Of a stretch of 41,005 nucleotides of DNA, positions 24,651 to 31,935 are shown piece by piece (the first letter of the stretch is position 1; the number at the start of each line of letters is the position of its first letter). The DNA is from Thermoplasmata archaeon (GTDB lineage: Archaea; Thermoplasmatota; Thermoplasmata; Lutacidiplasmatales; UBA184). Below the pieces are notes generated by a model that did not search any database, had not been told where the DNA came from, and saw nothing but the letters and a program-made list of their open reading frames with translations. The translations under genes were made by a program, and so were the position numbers. Location of the stretch: assembly GCA_021826685.1 (NCBI GenBank), contig JAKAYT010000001.1, forward strand, positions 78,789 through 119,793, given 5' to 3'.

Positions 24651-25772
24651 ATGCGGTATCGCTCGCTCACCGTAGAGCAGCTTGAACTTCCGCTCGTCGA
24701 ACCGTTCGAGACCAGCTTCGGGGTCGAGCTTCGTCGGCAGTTCCTCTTGGTATCGGTAGAGTCTTCCGAGGGGCTCGCCGGATGGGGCGAATGCGTGGCG
24801 ACGCGCGACCCGCTCTACAACGAAGAGTCGACCGCCAGTGCGTGGGCGTTCGTTCAGGAGAACGTGGTTCCGCGCTGGCGCCGCCGTCCGCCAACGAGCG
24901 TGGATGGGGTCCGCGAGCTCATGCGGCCCTTTCGCGGGAACCGGATGGCGAAATCCGCGATCGAGCAGGCGGCACTCGACCTGGAGGCTCGAGCGAGCCG
25001 GCGACCGCTCTCCTCCTGGCTTGGGGGCCGACGCCGTCGGATCGAGGTGGGGGTCAGCGTCGGCATCCAGTCGACGCCGACGGCGCTGGCCCGTCGCGTG
25101 GGCGCCTACCTCGAGGAAGGATACCGTCGCATCAAGGTCAAAGTCATGCCCGGATGGGACGCGCGACCCCTGGCCGCGGTCCGGCGAGCCTACCCGGCCA
25201 TCGAGCTCTGGGTCGACGCAAACCAGGGCTACCCTCCCACGGCGGTGACTTCGATACGGGCATGGGCCGAGCGCTACGAGGTCCGGCAGGTGGAGCAGCC
25301 GTTCCCCGAGCGTGCGCTCGCCGCGCACGCAGCCCTCGCCCGGCACGCGTCCTTCCGGGTCTGTCTGGATGAATCGGTCGTGGACGCCGACAGCCTCGAA
25401 GAGGCGATCCGGCTCCGCGCCGTGCAGAGCCTGAACGTCAAGGCCGGGCGGGTCGGTGGGCCTCTCGAAGGGATCGCACTCGCGCGGCAGGCGACCCGCA
25501 GCGGGGCCGTCGCGTGGGTGGGCGGCATGCTGGAGAGCGGGATCGGAAGGGCCCACAGCGTCGCCCTTGCCTCCCACCCGGTCTTCTCGTTGCCGGGGGA
25601 TATCTCGGCCAGCCGCCGATACTATCGCGAGGAGATCCTCGAACGGCCGTTCGTGCTGAACGCCGATGGAACCCTCGACGTCCCCACCGGCGCGGGTATC
25701 GGTGTGGAGCTGGATCGCCGTGCGCACCGGCGGGCGGTCCGCCGGCGAAGGACCTACGCGCTCGCCCCGTGA
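24651..25772 (+). CDS. menC: o-Succinylbenzoate synthase / enolase-superfamily enzyme (MenC-like)
   Basis: A 373-residue enolase-superfamily member of the MLE subgroup, best matching type 2 o-succinylbenzoate synthase, which dehydrates SHCHC to OSB in menaquinone synthesis. Seen: capping-domain start with PFETSFG; first catalytic lysine pair IKVKVMPGWD; metal ligands in VDANQGY, EQPF and CLDESVV; second acid/base lysine in LNVKAGRVGG; and the substrate-loop GGMLESGIGRAH. MenC and N-acylamino-acid racemase share these motifs and some proteins do both, so the biological substrate is inferred. No other men genes are present here. ATG at 24651. Confidence 0.85.
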   Translation: MRYRSLTVEQLELPLVEPFETSFGVELRRQFLLVSVESSEGLAGWGECVATRDPLYNEESTASAWAFVQENVVPRWRRRPPTSVDGVRELMRPFRGNRMAKSAIEQAALDLEARASRRPLSSWLGGRRRRIEVGVSVGIQSTPTALARRVGAYLEEGYRRIKVKVMPGWDARPLAAVRRAYPAIELWVDANQGYPPTAVTSIRAWAERYEVRQVEQPFPERALAAHAALARHASFRVCLDESVVDADSLEEAIRLRAVQSLNVKAGRVGGPLEGIALARQATRSGAVAWVGGMLESGIGRAHSVALASHPVFSLPGDISASRRYYREEILERPFVLNADGTLDVPTGAGIGVELDRRAHRRAVRRRRTYALAP

Positions 25773-25778
25773 GCCCGA

Positions 25779-26360
25779 TCAGGGCGCGGCGGCGGGCCGG
25801 GCGGTCGCCCGGACCTCGCGCGTCAGCCGAACCAACTCGAGGACGAGGGCCTCGAGGAATTTCTTCGCCTCGGGGTCGGTGAGATCGCCCGCGGGGTCGA
25901 ACTTGGTCGTGTTGAACGTCACGAAGACCTCGGGCTTGGTGACCGGCCGGATCCCGAGGAATACGAACGATTGGCGTAGGTGGTACTGTGCGCGACTTCC
26001 GCCGAGGATCCCGACCGAAGAGCTCACGATCGCGGCGGGCTTGCCGGCCCAGACGTTGTCGGCGGGAGGGCGAGACGCCCAGTCGATGGCGTTCTTGAGC
26101 ACCCCCGATACGGAGTAGTTGTACTCGGCGACCGCGAAAAGGACACCGTCCGCGCGCCGAACCTTATCCTTGAACTCTCGCACCGGCGCGGGGAGCTCGT
26201 TCTCCAGGTCCTGGTTGAAGGGGGGGATTTTGCGGATGTCCGCGATCTCGAACGTCACCCCGGGCGGTAGCAAGGTCCCGGCGGCACGCAGCAGCCCCGT
26301 GTTCGTAGACGCGCGTCGCAGGCTCCCAGAGACTCCCAGAAGGTGGAGGGGGTCGGTCAT
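25779..26360 (-). CDS. NADPH-dependent FMN reductase family protein
   Basis: A 193-residue flavodoxin-fold oxidoreductase of the NAD(P)H:FMN reductase/quinone reductase family. The phosphate-binding loop GVSGSLRRASTNTGLL is at the N-terminus, and the flavin-binding EYNYSVSGVLKNAIDWASRP and SSSVGILGGSRAQYHLRQ are as in azoreductase and chromate reductase relatives. Likely a soluble FMN enzyme reducing flavin, quinone or xenobiotic acceptors; substrate unknown. It converges on the MenC-like gene with a 6-base gap, and quinone reduction next to a menaquinone gene is suggestive only. Confidence 0.9.
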   Translation of the reverse strand: MTDPLHLLGVSGSLRRASTNTGLLRAAGTLLPPGVTFEIADIRKIPPFNQDLENELPAPVREFKDKVRRADGVLFAVAEYNYSVSGVLKNAIDWASRPPADNVWAGKPAAIVSSSVGILGGSRAQYHLRQSFVFLGIRPVTKPEVFVTFNTTKFDPAGDLTDPEAKKFLEALVLELVRLTREVRATARPAAAP

Positions 26361-26419
26361 GCCGAACTCACGGCGCTAACCCACTAATCCTTTCGCGGAA
26401 GGGGACGTAACCACGGGGT

Positions 26420-27031
26420 TCAGGCGTTCGCGGAGGCGAGGGGAGCGGACTTCTCCTCAGGGCCGGCGGGGCGAGCGGCGGCCCGCGGGGGGTCGGCTAC
26501 CCCTCGAGACGGCCGAGCGTCGGGGGGAGTTTTCCCAGAGGCGGGAGGCTGCCGCGGAGGTAGGTGGCGGATCGCGGTGACCGTCCGTTCGTCGGCGTCG
26601 TAGCGGAAGAGCTCGGCGTACCGGCCCCAGTTCAGGATGTTCTGGATTACCTCGTTCGACGGGGGCGAAGTGAACTCGATCAGGCGCACGATATCGTCCT
26701 CACCGAGGGTGCGTTCCGGCGCGTTCTCGAGCGCGCGCAGGAGGGTGCGAAAGAGCGTAGTCCGGCTCAACTGGTCGCGGATGATGGATTTTCGCCCACG
26801 GATCGTGGACTTCAGGAAGCGCCGCCCGGCTTCGGTCAGCGTCGCCCTCCCGTCCTCGACCGTCAGCAGGTCGAGCACTTCGGCGTAGTCCACGGACGGC
26901 AATATCTCATCGATCTCGAGGTCGAGATCGTCGGCGAGCCGCGCGATGTCCTCGGAGCCCTTGTGAGCGTCCAAGAGAACCACCAGACCGGTCACCTCGG
27001 ACACGGAGCTTTTGGGAACGATCGTCGGCAT
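26420..27031 (-). CDS. AAA-associated-domain protein (NrtC/SsuB C-terminal-like regulator)
   Basis: A 203-residue protein whose residues ~5-155 match, by recall, the AAA-associated C-terminal domain (PF09821-type) found fused to or beside nitrate/sulfonate-type ABC ATPases. Landmarks are LVVLLDAHKGSEDIARLAD, EILPSVDYAEVLDLL, TLTEAGRRFLKS and the helical end ILNWGRYAELFRYD. The last 45 residues are Pro/Ala-rich and probably disordered. It likely regulates the adjacent transporter. It lies 71 bases downstream of the ATPase gene, with its own TATA-like element (27069-27078). Confidence 0.8.
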   Translation of the reverse strand: MPTIVPKSSVSEVTGLVVLLDAHKGSEDIARLADDLDLEIDEILPSVDYAEVLDLLTVEDGRATLTEAGRRFLKSTIRGRKSIIRDQLSRTTLFRTLLRALENAPERTLGEDDIVRLIEFTSPPSNEVIQNILNWGRYAELFRYDADERTVTAIRHLPPRQPPASGKTPPDARPSRGVADPPRAAARPAGPEEKSAPLASANA

Positions 27032-27068
27032 TCGGATGGCTATACCTCAGCAAGGATAGGTCGGGACG

Positions 27069-27078
27069 GGTTAAAGTA
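27069..27078 (-). promoter_or_regulatory. TATA-like element of the AAA-associated gene
   Basis: TACTTTAACC on the minus strand, 38-47 bases before the ATG at 27031, could give extra expression independent of the transporter genes. Confidence 0.35.
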
Positions 27079-27102
27079 CGTTGTCCGTCACCAGGGACAG
27101 GC

Positions 27103-27897
27103 TTATGTGGACACGCTGCCGGGCGGGCTCGGTTTGACCTGTACCCCCTCCGTGATCAGGGAGTACACGTGGTCCGTCAGCTGGTAGAAGGCATCCGACT
27201 TCCGGTCGCGGGGCCGCGGTAGGTCGACCTTCACGTCCTCTAGGATCCGGGCCGGCCGTCGGGAGAGGACGATCACGCGGTCCGAAAGGGAGATCGCCTC
27301 CTCGATGTTGTGGGTGACCAGAAGAACGCCTTCGGGAGGGAGCGCCGGGTCCTGCCACAGCTGGAGGACCTCCTCACGGAGCCCCTCGGCCGTCAGCGCG
27401 TCGAGCGCGCTGAACGGTTCGTCCATGAGCAGGATCGTAGGGTCGACGGCCAGGGCGCGGGCAAGGCCCACGCGCTGGCGCATGCCTCCCGAAAGCTCCC
27501 GGGGATACGCCTCCTCGAAACCGACGAGACCGGTGACCGAGATGTATCGATCGACCGTGGCGCGGATCTGCTCCGGGGGCTTGTGCAGGGCCTCCAGCCC
27601 GAAGCCAACGTTCTCGCGAACCGTGAGCCACGGGTAGAGGGCGAAGTTCTGGAAGACCATTGCCATCCCGAGGCATACCGTACGGACCGGCTCCCCTCGG
27701 AAGCGAATCTCACCTTCGGTGGGCCGATCGAGGCCCTGGATGAGCCGAAGCAGGGTGGACTTCCCACAGCCGGAAGGTCCGACGATGGAGACGAACTCCG
27801 CATCGTTGACGTGGAACGAGATGTCCTGCATGATGACCATCTGGCCGTGGCGACCGGCGAAGCTCTTCCCCACGCGGTCCAGCTCGATTAGCACCAT
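27103..27897 (-). CDS. ABC transporter ATP-binding protein, nitrate/sulfonate/taurine type
   Basis: A 264-residue ATPase with all ABC motifs: Walker A GPSGCGKSTLL, Q-loop VFQNFALYPWLTV, signature LSGGMRQRVGLARAL, Walker B ILLMDEPFSALDALT and H-loop LLVTHNIEEAISLSDR. The QNFALYPWLTV and RPARI features are of the NrtCD/SsuB/TauB group that drives import of nitrate, sulfonates, taurine or thiamine precursors. It lies 21 bases downstream of the double permease gene and presumably pairs with it. Substrate unassigned. Confidence 0.93.
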   Translation of the reverse strand: MVLIELDRVGKSFAGRHGQMVIMQDISFHVNDAEFVSIVGPSGCGKSTLLRLIQGLDRPTEGEIRFRGEPVRTVCLGMAMVFQNFALYPWLTVRENVGFGLEALHKPPEQIRATVDRYISVTGLVGFEEAYPRELSGGMRQRVGLARALAVDPTILLMDEPFSALDALTAEGLREEVLQLWQDPALPPEGVLLVTHNIEEAISLSDRVIVLSRRPARILEDVKVDLPRPRDRKSDAFYQLTDHVYSLITEGVQVKPSPPGSVST

Positions 27898-27918
27898 CGT
27901 TCGCCTCCGTGGATCCCG

Positions 27919-29748
27919 TCAGTCGTACCGGTACTTCGTCGTCGCTTTGCGATACAAGGGTTTCCATATCACTTCGTTGATGACGACGACGGTGACGACC
28001 AGCGTGAACAGGGCCGTGACCAGCAGAGGTAGCCCGTTCGGCTCGTAGTAGCCGATGTCGATGTATGCCCCGACCCCGAAGAGCTCGAACGTGCGCCCGT
28101 TGAGACTCAGGTACTCCGCGACGATCAGCGTGTTCCATCCGCCCCCGAACGCGGTGATCGCCCCGGTCACGATCGCGGCGAACGCCCCGGGAAGCAGGAC
28201 CTTTCGGAGCGTCTGACGTTGGTCGAGCCCGAACGAGCGCGCCGCTTCTTGCAGATCCGGCGGGACGCTCCGCAATCCCGCTAAGAGGTTGAAAAAGAGG
28301 TACCAGATCATCCCGGTCAGGAGCATCAGAACCGCCGCTCCCTCGGCCGTGATGTACGGCACGAGATCGAAGATGATGATCGGGAAGAAGGCGGTCGCCG
28401 GTATCGACGCGATGACCTCGATGATCGGGAGTCCTACGTGCGCGCCGCGGGACGGGCGCGTGAGGACGAGCGCGAGCGGAAGAGCGATCGCCATGCAGAT
28501 CGCGAAGGCAGCGAGGAGCCGCAGCGTCGAGGCGCCCATCGCGAGCGGAAGTTGGAGCATCTGGGCCTGCACGTTCGGCACGATGCCCTTGCGAAAGACG
28601 CCGTAGACGCCGACCCCGATCTCATACAGTATGAGGCCGACCAGGGCGACGATCGCGCCGATGGCGGTCCATCCGAGGGCGTTGCGTAGGCGCGTGCGTA
28701 CGCGAAGGGGGACTCGCCCACGGCCCGTGTATGCCGCGAGCCGGGTGAGAGGGGTGCTGATGCGGCTCACGCCGACGCGAACCCCGCGTGTGACGTACTC
28801 CGCCGCACGACGCATGCGGACCAGCCGTTCCCCGACCGTCTCCCCGCCCTCCCCGCTGGGAGCCTGGTCGTAGCGGTAGCGCTCGGCGACCCGGCCGAGG
28901 GGCCGCCAGAGGGCGAAGTCCATGACAGCGATCAGCGCGATCAGAACGACGATCCCCACGATGAACGCCGGGGCGTTGCCGTCGCCCGCGGCGTAGGAAA
29001 GGTAGCTCCCGATCCCCTTGAGGGCGACCGAGCTAGTTCCCGTCGTGAAGATCTCGGCCTCGACGAGGAAGAACCAGCCTCCGGTCCACGACAGGATCGA
29101 GTTGTAGACAAGACGGTTGACCGTCGCAGGGTACAGGAGGCGTCGCACTCGCTGCAGCCCACTCGAGCCGAAGGAGTCGGCGGCTTCCCGTAGCTCGGTG
29201 GGGATCGACTTCAGCGACTCGTAAACGCCGAAAACCATGTTCCAGCTCATCGATGTGAAGATCAGGAAGACGCTCGCGAAGTTCGGGCCGAGCCAGCTGA
29301 TGCCGCTTTGATCAAAGATCACGATGAAGACGGCGATGGCCACGGGAAAGAACCCGAGGATCGGGATGGATTGCAGGATGTCAAGCACCGGAATCATCAC
29401 GCGCTCGGCCGGTCGACGGGTCGCCGCGTAGTAGCCGTAGGCGAGCGCGAAGCCGAGACTCATCGCGTAGGCGGCGACCATCCGAGTGAACGAGTAGCCC
29501 AGGTCGAGAGCCGCGACCGGTAGGTCGTTCAGAAAGGAGCTGCCACCCACCCCGAACGTGATGGCGCTCGCCGGGATCACGACGGCGGCGATCGTCATGT
29601 AGACCAGCACGGCCCGGCGGGCCGAGCGGGACCAATCAGCGGGGGTGGGAGAACCGCGCGAACCCATCGAGCCCGGCCCCGAAGGGGCCGACGTGCTCGT
29701 CGGTTCGGCAGTGACCGCAGTGGAGCGCACGGTCGGACCCTCCTCCAT
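27919..29748 (-). CDS. Tandem-duplicated ABC transporter permease (two SsuC/NrtB-type domains)
   Basis: A 609-residue membrane protein made of two permease domains in one chain, each with about six helices and its own EAA loop: ELREAADSFGSSGLQRVRRL in the first half and LQEAARSFGLDQRQTLRKV in the second. One polypeptide can therefore supply both halves of the pore. The ATG at 29748 is preferred over the open-frame start at 29841, because a TATA-like element at 29791-29799 lies between them. No substrate-binding protein is encoded here or nearby. Import direction and NitT/TauT-like family are inferred from the domains. Confidence 0.9.
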   Translation of the reverse strand: MEEGPTVRSTAVTAEPTSTSAPSGPGSMGSRGSPTPADWSRSARRAVLVYMTIAAVVIPASAITFGVGGSSFLNDLPVAALDLGYSFTRMVAAYAMSLGFALAYGYYAATRRPAERVMIPVLDILQSIPILGFFPVAIAVFIVIFDQSGISWLGPNFASVFLIFTSMSWNMVFGVYESLKSIPTELREAADSFGSSGLQRVRRLLYPATVNRLVYNSILSWTGGWFFLVEAEIFTTGTSSVALKGIGSYLSYAAGDGNAPAFIVGIVVLIALIAVMDFALWRPLGRVAERYRYDQAPSGEGGETVGERLVRMRRAAEYVTRGVRVGVSRISTPLTRLAAYTGRGRVPLRVRTRLRNALGWTAIGAIVALVGLILYEIGVGVYGVFRKGIVPNVQAQMLQLPLAMGASTLRLLAAFAICMAIALPLALVLTRPSRGAHVGLPIIEVIASIPATAFFPIIIFDLVPYITAEGAAVLMLLTGMIWYLFFNLLAGLRSVPPDLQEAARSFGLDQRQTLRKVLLPGAFAAIVTGAITAFGGGWNTLIVAEYLSLNGRTFELFGVGAYIDIGYYEPNGLPLLVTALFTLVVTVVVINEVIWKPLYRKATTKYRYD

Positions 29749-29790
29749 GCAGAACGGGGCTGGACATGGCGAAGGTGCGACGCTCCATCC

Positions 29791-29799
29791 TGTATTTGT
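29791..29799 (-). promoter_or_regulatory. TATA-like element of the double permease gene
   Basis: ACAAATACA on the minus strand, about 45 bases upstream of the ATG at 29748. It supports that start and a three-gene transporter unit. Confidence 0.4.
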
Positions 29800-29877
29800 G
29801 TCGAGTGGTCGCGGACCGTCGGGGAGCGATCCCGCCGGCAAAATCGCGGGCTCGCGCGACGGACGGTCGCGGAACCG

Positions 29878-29884
29878 TTATGAA
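29878..29884 (+). promoter_or_regulatory. TATA-like element of the tRNA-Gln/tRNA-Leu pair
   Basis: TTATGAA lies 25-31 bases before the 5' end of tRNA-Gln, the normal spacing for an archaeal tRNA promoter. No comparable site lies in the 27-base gap before tRNA-Leu. Confidence 0.45.
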
Positions 29885-29908
29885 CCGATCCCCGCTCGGC
29901 CGCCGCGT

Positions 29909-30015
29909 AGCCCCGTAGTGTAGTGGCCAATCATGCGAGACTCTGGATCTCGCGACGCAGGTTCGAACGCCGCGCGCGCTACCGTCACCGCGGACCGAAA
30001 TTCCTGCCGGGGCTA
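29909..30015 (+). tRNA. tRNA-Gln(CTG) with a T-loop intron
   Basis: Exons 29909-29967 and 30002-30015 make a 73-base tRNA. The acceptor is AGCCCCG/CGGGGCT with discriminator A, the D-arm is Gln-like with AGTGGCCAA, and the anticodon stem CGAGA/TCTCG has loop CTCTGGA (anticodon CTG). The T-stem GCAGG/CCTGC with loop TTCGAAT forms only when the 34-base insert 29968-30001 is removed. Without excision neither the T-arm nor the acceptor can close. No encoded CCA. Intron position is 59/60 in standard numbering. Confidence 0.9.
29968..30001 (+). other. tRNA-Gln intron, position 59/60, with BHB motif
   Basis: The exon-intron junctions form a bulge-helix-bulge: T-stem GCAGG/CCTGC, 4-bp central helix TTCG/CGAA (29962-29965 with 29996-29999), 3-base bulges AAC (29966-29968) and ATT (30000-30002), and intron helix CCGCG/CGCGG. 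Cutting after the second base of each bulge gives the T-loop TTCGAAT. Confidence 0.85.
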
Positions 30016-30066
30016 CTCTACGGGACAGCGAGAATTCACGATGCGGGGGTGCTCCAGCTCGGCCAA

Positions 30067-30093
30067 ACCGGACCGCGGCCGGTCCGGGGCCTT
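30067..30093 (+). other. tRNA-Leu intron 1, D-loop position 21/22, canonical BHB
   Basis: Textbook hBHBh': outer helix CTC/GAG (30058-30060 with 30095-30097), central helix GGCC/GGCC (30061-30064 with 30088-30091), bulges AAA and TTC of three bases each, and an 8-bp intron hairpin CCGGACCG/CGGTCCGG with a 4-base loop. The GAG used here later pairs with a different CTC in the mature D-stem. Confidence 0.9.
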
Positions 30094-30141
30094 CGAGGCA
30101 GGGCTTAGGACCCTGTTGCCTAGGGCATACGCCGGTTCAAA

Positions 30142-30179
30142 CGGCCCGACGGACGGCTCCCATCCCTCGAGCCGGAAAT
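30142..30179 (+). other. tRNA-Leu intron 2, T-loop position 59/60, relaxed BHB
   Basis: Outer helix GCCGG/CCGGC, central helix TTCA/GGAA (30136-30139 with 30174-30177; three pairs plus an A-G mismatch), bulges AAC and ATT, and a short GGC/GCC intron helix. The bulge sequences and cut positions equal those of the tRNA-Gln intron. Confidence 0.8.
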
Positions 30180-30211
30180 TCCGGCCCCCCGCATCCCCCC
30201 GGAGCTAGCGC

Positions 30212-31156
30212 ATGGCCGCCGCCTCCCCGGCCACTCCCCGGCCCATCGTGCTCGACCCCTCGCAACTCCAACGGCTTTCCGCAGCCGAGGTGGACCGGCT
30301 CCTCGACCAGCTGGAGTCCACGGTCCCGACCACGCGCCCGTGGGTCGATCTCGGGGACACCGGCGCGAGAGAGGCGATCCTCTTCGGGGACACGCACGGG
30401 GATTGGCGCAGTACGGTGAGCGTGGTCCGAACCTTTCTCGCCGGCGCGTCGACGGCTCTGGTCGGGTTGGGGGACTACGTCGATCGGACCCCGGCCGATT
30501 GTCCGAACGGCTCGGTCCTGAACGCACTCTACTTGCTCCAGGTCGCAGCGACGTACGCTCCTCGCGTCGTTCTAATCCGCGGCAACCACGAGACGACAAA
30601 CGCCCTGCCGGTTGCTCCCCGTAGCTTCGAGGACGAGGTCGAGTCCGCCTGGGGTCCTTCTCCGCTTCGCGCCGAACGGATTTCCCGTCTCCTGAACCGA
30701 GGCCCGATCGCCGCCACGAGCCGGTCCGGCGCGTACCTCGCGCACGCCGGCTTTCCGCGAGCCCCCTGGCCGGAGCCTTGGACGAGGGCCCTCGATCCGA
30801 CGGATCGGGCTCGCCTCGCCGAGATCGCATGGGCGGACTGCGCGGCGAGCCGCAACCGCCGCGGGGTGGCCCCCCCTTTCCATGAGTCGGATACCCTCGA
30901 CTTCCTCGCGAAGGCGGGCCTCACGCTGTTTGTTCGCGGACACGACCCAGACCTGACGCGACGCCCGATCTACGATGACCGCTGTCTCACGCTTCACACC
31001 ACGCGCACCTACCAGCGCTACGGGGGGGTGATCCTGGCTCGGCTGCCGCTCGACCGCACCGTTTCGTCGGCCGTGGATCTCGCCCTGGAGGACGTGCCGG
31101 CAGCCCCGGTGGGGAAACCGCCCGCGCGCACCAACGCACCCGGGGATCGCGCCTAA
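30212..31156 (+). CDS. PPP-family serine/threonine phosphatase (metallophosphoesterase)
   Basis: A 314-residue metallophosphoesterase with the PPP signature triad: GDTHGD (residues 59-64), GDYVDR (87-92) and RGNHE (ending at 127), plus downstream metal-binding histidines in YLAHAGFP and VRGHDPD. These are the motifs of PP1/PP2A-type and bacterial PrpE/ApaH-like enzymes. It probably dephosphorylates proteins or nucleotides using two Mn/Fe ions. The N-terminal 50 residues contain a helical region, and the last 30 are disordered. Starting 18 bases after tRNA-Leu, it may share that promoter. Its stop overlaps the convergent phoU stop by four bases. Confidence 0.9.
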   Translation: MAAASPATPRPIVLDPSQLQRLSAAEVDRLLDQLESTVPTTRPWVDLGDTGAREAILFGDTHGDWRSTVSVVRTFLAGASTALVGLGDYVDRTPADCPNGSVLNALYLLQVAATYAPRVVLIRGNHETTNALPVAPRSFEDEVESAWGPSPLRAERISRLLNRGPIAATSRSGAYLAHAGFPRAPWPEPWTRALDPTDRARLAEIAWADCAASRNRRGVAPPFHESDTLDFLAKAGLTLFVRGHDPDLTRRPIYDDRCLTLHTTRTYQRYGGVILARLPLDRTVSSAVDLALEDVPAAPVGKPPARTNAPGDRA

Positions 31157-31935
31157 GCCGATCGGTCGGGCGGCATCGACGGCGATTCGTCCTTCCCGCG
31201 GCCGCCGTTCCCGGGAGGCTGCTCAAGCACGTACGGAAGGTACGGGTGGCGGGGCAGATACTCGCTGGGCCGTTGTCCGGTGAGGCCATAGATCACCTTC
31301 TCGGCGATGCGGCAGGCGTTGTCCGCGATCCGCTCGAAGTGCCGCGCGATCAGGATCTCGTTGCTCGTGCGCTGGCCCGAGAGAGGGTCGAACAGGAGCT
31401 GGCGGACCGCAATGCGATTGGTCTCACGGTGCATCCGGTCGATCTCGTCGTCGCGGTCGAACAGCGAGCGGGCGACTTCGATCTTATCGTGCTCGAGCGC
31501 GTCGAGAACGAGAGCTACCTGAGACTCCGCGAGGATGTCCATGCTCTGTAAGTGGTCCCTCAGCTCAGGGAGATCGGATCGGAGCTCGGGGGTCGTGATC
31601 CGCGCGATGTCGAACCCGAGTCGGCCGATGCGATCCAGGTACGTCGTCGCTTTCAGGAGGCCGACGGCGGTCCGCAGGTCGCCGCCCGCCGGTTTACGGA
31701 GCAGGAGGAACGAGATGGTCTCGTGCTCGATATCCGACTCGTATTGGGATAGGCGCGCATCCCGATCCAGCACGGCTTGGGCCAGCTTCAGATCGGACCG
31801 CTGGAACGCGGTCCACCCATCGTGGACCATCGCCAATGCCCAGTGTCCCATCTCGACGGCATCGGACTTGAGCCGGGCGATCTCTCGGTCGTATCCTCGC
31901 GAGGCGTCGCTGCGGGCCGGGGGCGTTCCGCTCAT
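31153..31935 (-). CDS. phoU: Phosphate-specific transport regulator PhoU
   Basis: A 260-residue all-helical protein with two PhoU repeats; PhoU restrains Pst transport and mediates phosphate signalling. The first repeat ends in TTYLDRIGRLGFDIARI and the second in LIARHFERIADNACRIAEKVIYGLTG, the classic metal-binding E/DxxxD helices. The C-terminal 35 residues are Pro/Gly-rich and disordered. It is the last gene of the pst operon; its ATG overlaps pstB by four bases. It differs from the PhoU-like protein at the operon's head, which has an extra N-terminal domain. Confidence 0.93.
   Translation of the reverse strand: MSGTPPARSDASRGYDREIARLKSDAVEMGHWALAMVHDGWTAFQRSDLKLAQAVLDRDARLSQYESDIEHETISFLLLRKPAGGDLRTAVGLLKATTYLDRIGRLGFDIARITTPELRSDLPELRDHLQSMDILAESQVALVLDALEHDKIEVARSLFDRDDEIDRMHRETNRIAVRQLLFDPLSGQRTSNEILIARHFERIADNACRIAEKVIYGLTGQRPSEYLPRHPYLPYVLEQPPGNGGRGKDESPSMPPDRSA

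Larger units (their letters stand above)
30043..30193 (+). tRNA. tRNA-Leu(TAG) with D-loop and T-loop introns
   Basis: Exons 30043-30066, 30094-30141 and 30180-30193 make an 86-base type II tRNA. The acceptor is GCGGGGG/CCCCCGC with discriminator A. The D-stem CTC (30052-30054)/GAG (30095-30097) encloses a loop containing GG. The anticodon stem CAGGG/CCCTG has loop CTTAGGA (anticodon TAG), and the long variable arm is TGCC-TAG-GGCA. The T-stem GCCGG/CCGGC has loop TTCAAAT after splicing. Introns of 27 and 38 bases must both be removed to form the D- and T-arms. It starts 27 bases after tRNA-Gln and is probably co-transcribed. No encoded CCA. Confidence 0.9.

Noticed and set aside
29749-29841. 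N-terminal extension of the double permease
   Set aside because: It runs upstream over the TATA-like element at 29791-29799 and adds a Pro-rich segment not typical of permeases.
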